A DNA stretch of 64,000 bases from Homalodisca vitripennis (taxonomy: Eukaryota; Arthropoda; Insecta; Hemiptera; Cicadellidae): assembly GCF_021130785.1 (NCBI RefSeq), contig NC_060214.1:186001-250000 (forward strand), read 5' to 3'. This document shows, piece by piece, positions 59,174-64,000 of the stretch (position 1 is the first letter of the stretch; each line of letters opens with the position of its first letter). Below the pieces are notes generated by a model. The model had not been told where the DNA came from. It searched no databases and saw nothing but the letters and a program-made list of their open reading frames with translations. The position numbers and the translations under genes are program-made.

Positions 59174-59805
59174 TGAGTACGAGAACAATTTAACAAGAGA
59201 GTAGATTAAACGTTGTTAATAAATGTATATACCATATACTACTCGTTAATGCTGAGTTACTCTATAGTCTCGAGTACGAGAACAATAAACAAGATAGTGG
59301 ATTAAACGTTGTCAATAAATGTATATACCATATACTACTCGTTAATGCTGAGTTACTCTATAGTCTCGAGTACGAGAACAATAAACAAGAGAGTGGATTA
59401 AACGTTGTCAATAAATGTATATACCATATGCTACTCGTTAATGCTGAGTTACTCTATAGTCTCGAGTACGAGAACAATAAACAAGATAGTGGATTAAAAC
59501 GTTGTCAATAAATGTATATACCATATACTACTCGTTAATGCTGAGTTACTCTATAGTCTCGAGTACGAGAACAATAAACAAGAGAGTGGATTAAACGTTG
59601 TCAATAAATGTATATGCCATATACTTCGCGTTAAAGATGACTTACTCTATAGTCTCGAGTACGAGAACAATAAAACAAGAGAGTAGATTAAACGTTGTCA
59701 ATAAATGTATATACCATATACTACTCGTTAATGCTGAGTTACTCTATAGTCTTGAGTACGAGAACAATAAACAAGAGAGTGGATTAAACGTTGTCAGCAA
59801 ATATA
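59174..59805. repeat. 96-bp minisatellite, about 7 copies
   Basis: cgagtacgagaacaat recurs at 59271, 59367, 59463, 59560 and 59656, with diverged first and last copies at 59174 and 59753. Each unit has ctcgagtacgag (CTCG-agta-CGAG, inverted) and gttgtcaataaatgtatata. The 103-codon frame at 59598-59909 spans the array and its flank and is not a gene. Confidence 0.95.
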
Positions 59806-61595
59806 CACAGCGTAGAATTTGTATACATTTGTGTTTGAAAGTCGTCTCTTTTGAACGTTCAATTTCACCCGCTTACTCGCTTAAACCCGAAGAGATTACT
59901 GTTATTTAACCGTATTATTTGGTTTTATAAATTAAAATATTGTTGCGTTTGTTAGCTTATTTATTAATACTTATCTTAGCGTGTTAGGAGAAACTTAAAC
60001 CTAAAATCAGATAGTGATACTATTGATTGCATTGTGTTCTTTAATTTGGAGATCAAGATGTAATTTGAAAATATTTGTGTGTAAAAAATTGTAAGTTGTG
60101 CCGTATTGTAAGTTTGAAAAACTTTAATACAGCAATTTAGCTTTTGCATTTTGTATTTGAAATTAAAATAAAATTTATAAAGGAATTTTTTTACGAACTA
60201 GTGAAAAAATAGGTACTCTGATAGTTTAGATTTTAGTTGTAGACTGAAAGACAGCGTAAAGGCTAAAACCTACATTATTACAATATTTTACTCCAATATC
60301 GATCAATTTCGTTTAAAAAACAATGGTAGATTTAGTAACTATTATGTTACCGTCTTCTAAACTGCGTTTATTTGAAAAATACATATCAACCTATTGGAAT
60401 AAAACCATTAACTTATAGTAAGTATTTAAAAGTGAATTATTAAACATAGATTACTTTTGTCTTGGACTTGATTAAAGAAAACGATAATAACAATATTTTA
60501 AGTAGTAATTAAAACTTAATTTATTTGATGTAGATTATAACTACAGGTATTTATGATAGTAATAAAATTAAGTGAAATTAATTTTGTTTGAATTAATTAG
60601 TATATTATTTCAGTAAATAAATACTACATTGATTGGTATATCTTGGCATGAAACATAATCTATAGAAATCGCAGAGTTTTATTATGTAATGGCTATTATC
60701 AACGGCTGGAACCGATTACTCAAAATCATCATGAGAACCCCAAGGTTAAATTTAAACTCTGATGTCAGACTTTAACGCAAGACAACGTAACTCGCAGACC
60801 TGTTCATTAATAATTTGGGACTCTTTTAGGAAGTGCATGTTTTTACTTTATTGTTTTTAGATCACTCGTGTTTTATTTCTTGGAGGTTTTTTGAACATAG
60901 AAAAGAAAAAAATAATAGTAATTCATAATGATTCAGCTTAAGTGCGTTTGAAAAAATACGATTTCTAAAACTATAAAATTGAATTGCATTGCATTGCATG
61001 AACGTGATCCTTTGACTGTCGAAATTCAGTTTTCAACATTGGTTTAGTGGATTCACTATTAAAGAATAAATGTGGAAATTAGTAATTAAGGAATAAATAC
61101 TGAAAAATTATGACAGCTATATTCGATTTTGACCTAAATAGTAACATTACACTGGGAAACGAGTATTCTTTAATTTTAATCACGAGATGGATTAAAATTA
61201 CTCGTCCAGAGATATTAATCTTGATAAAACTCTTTTATAGGATAAAAATAATTACGACTGGCTTGAAATATAAAGCTTCGCTGCGAATATGTTAATGATT
61301 TATTCTTATTCTTCCATATAAAAAACACTGCATCCCATTAAAAACACGATTAATGCTATAATCTTTTCCTTTATCATTATTCCTGTAACTAAAAATTGTA
61401 TTGAATAAAGCAGAACATATTGGAAATGTTTTTTTGTAAGATAATTGGATTGTCTCTTGTTCAATATATACTAACACTCTATTGATGGAACACTCAGTAT
61501 ATATCAACACTATGTATTACAGTAAGGCACGGCGAAGCATTATATGGAGAAATTGTAATTTGCTTAACCCTCACATATAGAGATTACACATACAA
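59806..61595. other. AT-rich non-coding stretch
   Basis: No gene, RNA gene or array seen. Frames at 61110-61295 (+) and 61292-61510 (-) have no motif. Confidence 0.55.
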
Positions 61596-61600
61596 GAAGC

Positions 61601-62535
61601 GCTTGGTGCAGTTGAGTGCTGCACTTGGTATAGAATTTTCTTCAACCTGACAGTATCGCTAAAAGATTATAATTGAATCGCATGGTACAGTTAAGTGCTT
61701 CACTTGGTACAGAAATTATCTTCTACCTGACAGTATCGCTAAAAGATTATACTTGAATCGCTTGGTACAGTTGAGTACTTCACTTGGTACAGAATTGTCT
61801 TCAACCTGACAGTATCGCTAAAAGATTATAATTGAATCTCTTGGTGCAGTTGATTGCTTCACTTGGTACAGAATTGTCTTAAAACAGACATTATCGCTAA
61901 AAGATTATAATTGAATCGCATGGTACAGTTAAGTGCTTCACTTGGTACAGAAATTATCTTCTACCTGACAGTATCGCTAAAAGATTATACTTGAATCGCT
62001 TGGTACAGTTGAGTACTTCACTTGGTACAGAATTGTCTTCAACCTGACAGTATCGCTAAAAGATTATAATTGAATTCTTGGTGCAGTTGATTGCTTCACT
62101 TGGTACAGAATTGTCTTAAAACAGACATTATCGCTAAAAGATTTTACTTGAATCGCTTGGTACAGTTAAGTGCTTCACTTGGTACAGAAATTATCTTCTA
62201 CCTGACAGTATCGCTAAAAGATTATACTTGAATCGCTTGGTACAGTTGAGTACTTCACTTGGTACAGAATTGTCTTCAACCTGACAGTATCGCTAAAAGA
62301 TTATAATTGAATCTCTTGGTGCAGTTGATTGCTTCACTTGGTACAGAATTGTCTTAAAACAGACATTATCGCTAAAAGATTTTACTTGAATCGCTTGGTA
62401 CAGTTAAATGCTTCACATGGTACAGAAATTATCATCTACCTGACAGTATCGCTAAGAGATTATACTAGAAGCGCTTGGTGCAGTTGAGTGCTTCACTTGG
62501 TACAAAAATGTCTTCAACCCGACAGTATCGCTAAG
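61601..62535. repeat. 79-bp minisatellite with three-unit higher-order structure, 12 copies
   Basis: Unit starts are 61601, 61680, 61760, 61839, 61918, 61998, 62076, 62155, 62235, 62314, 62393 and 62473. Units 2-11 follow the order A (gttaagtgc, cttctacctgacag), B (gttgagtac, cttcaacctgacag), C (gttgattgc, cttaaaacagacatt), repeated three times and then A again, a ~238-bp super-repeat. Within each unit cttggtacag appears twice. Confidence 0.95.
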
Positions 62536-63010
62536 AGAGGAGGAAACGAGGAATATATTTGTTCTTCCGCTTCTTAGCTGTTGATCATATTATTCTTGGA
62601 TATTCAATTTTGGTTTTAAGCTTTATTAAGTGTAACATGACGGTTTCAGTAATAAAAGTATATCCCAAAATATATATTTTTGGAATATAATTATGAACAG
62701 ATACAGACGCGCTTGTTTTCTGTGTTATATGTACGTACAAGAGTCACAGCGCTGACCTGGCTTCAGGCCATAGTTCTATGTGTTACATACCGCTCACTCC
62801 TTTTAGTACTTTGCTTATTGTTTTATCAGCGATGATGGGTTTAGAAATGAGATTTGTTTATTGAATAGTGTAATGTTGATGTTGCCATAGTTTATTTTAC
62901 ATCTTTTTTTAACAATTTGTGTATTTAAAAACAAATACGAAATTAATAATCTTGCTTAAAATATACGGTGCAAACCTCATTCATAAAAATGCATATACTT
63001 ATCAATTAAA

Positions 63011-63071
<61 letters not shown>

Positions 63072-64000
63072 TATATATTATATAACTAATTGATTTATAA
63101 TTTTTAACACATATAAAATACAAATATATTCGTATATGAGTTTATAATATGTGTTTATTTCAAAGTTAGTTTTTTTTATAAATAAATCTTTTAAATTATT
63201 TTTTTCCGTAAAATATTTGTAATACAATTTTATAACTATCTGTTATTTTTTAATGTGACATAAGGTTACAGTTGAACGGCTTTTGTGCAGTAAATGTTAA
63301 ATATGGTTTAAAAATAAAAGTAAGTTTATTCCCTTATTGGTCATGAAAATTATATATTCTTAAATCCACAGAAATACAGCATCGCATAAACATTTACAAC
63401 ACTTACACTTACTCATTTATAATCACGCAAATATTAAACTACATTTTATGTCATAAAGCGAAATCTGATAACGCCTCAAATTCCACTTTTTACTTGATTT
63501 ACTTTATAATTTTATTCCCAAATCCTGGTAATCGTTATATTTTCGTTTCTATTTATGACTAGAATTTTTATTTTCGGGTAAGAAAAAAATAAAACCTGTT
63601 GACCTTATAATACCTTATTTATTATTTGTATTTATAATACATGACACTAAATAATATTAACTTATTTTAAACAAATTCGTAGTTCATTAGGAAACCAAAG
63701 AAAATGTTAAGTGTAAATTAACTATTTTATATTAGAATGATGTTATATGATACTATAGAAGTATTCGAAATGAATGAAATTGTAATATAAAACCACAAAA
63801 TTAAGTGAAAAAAGGTATAAGATAAGACTAACTTATACTATAACTATTACTCTAGCTCTAAGTAAGTATAAGAATGACAGAAATTTCCAATTGTTATGAG
63901 AAAACAACAAAATGTAAATAAAGATAAATTAAGTTATTACACAATAAGTGACATAATGATAACTGGGTAATTGCATGGTTGTCAAATGTAACATAAATAA
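62536..64000. other. AT-rich non-coding right edge with a (TA)n run
   Basis: (TA)n at about 63015-63083. No gene seen up to the window end. Confidence 0.6.

Overview
The window looks like arthropod, most likely insect, nuclear DNA. It is AT-rich and intron-poor, holds no recognisable intact host gene, and is dominated by non-LTR retrotransposons with microsatellite tails, tRNA-derived SINE remnants, one Ty3/Gypsy-type LTR element and at least nine tandem-repeat families. A hemipteran is my guess from general repeat style; nothing in the window proves the order.

Layout. 1-734 is a 140-bp satellite, abutted by the 3' end of a LINE (737-1425). 3681-24332 is a tandem segmental duplication: unit A (3681-10754) and unit B (10910-24332). 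Its halves meet at a 155-bp block of poly-T plus an exact 16-bp period of C15A. Both units carry the same ordered set of tRNA-like SINE pieces, a 123/152-bp satellite, a 60-bp minisatellite and a 136-bp minisatellite, with different copy numbers. Unit B also holds a ~6.0 kb LINE (13002-19008) that is absent from unit A, so unit A preserves the empty site. A second LINE of the same broad family lies on the minus strand at 25443-30900, and a third, unrelated LINE fragment at 32031-34134. 34985-36615 is an 81/83-bp satellite.

39043-52215 is a Ty3/Gypsy complex. A 9.0 kb plus-strand element with 418-bp LTRs (43188-43605 and 51798-52215, two mismatches) has gag, protease, reverse transcriptase, RNase H and integrase but no recognisable envelope gene. 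Immediately left lies a minus-strand copy of its leader-gag-PR-RT part (39043-43131), giving a near-palindrome with ~4.1 kb arms. The right end (52.3-64 kb) is AT-rich non-coding DNA with an 18-bp, a ~65-bp (decayed), a 96-bp and a 79-bp minisatellite, the last with a three-unit higher-order structure.

Most notable signals: a 3'-UTR hairpin in the two PHD-type LINEs whose 8-bp stem covaries completely while its loop is conserved; an initiator plus correctly spaced downstream promoter element at the LINE 5' end; the long spacer between the two LINE ORFs in both copies; the Gypsy inverted repeat, able in principle to make long double-stranded RNA; and a mismatch between nearly identical LTRs and many homopolymer frameshifts, which raises the question of base-call quality.
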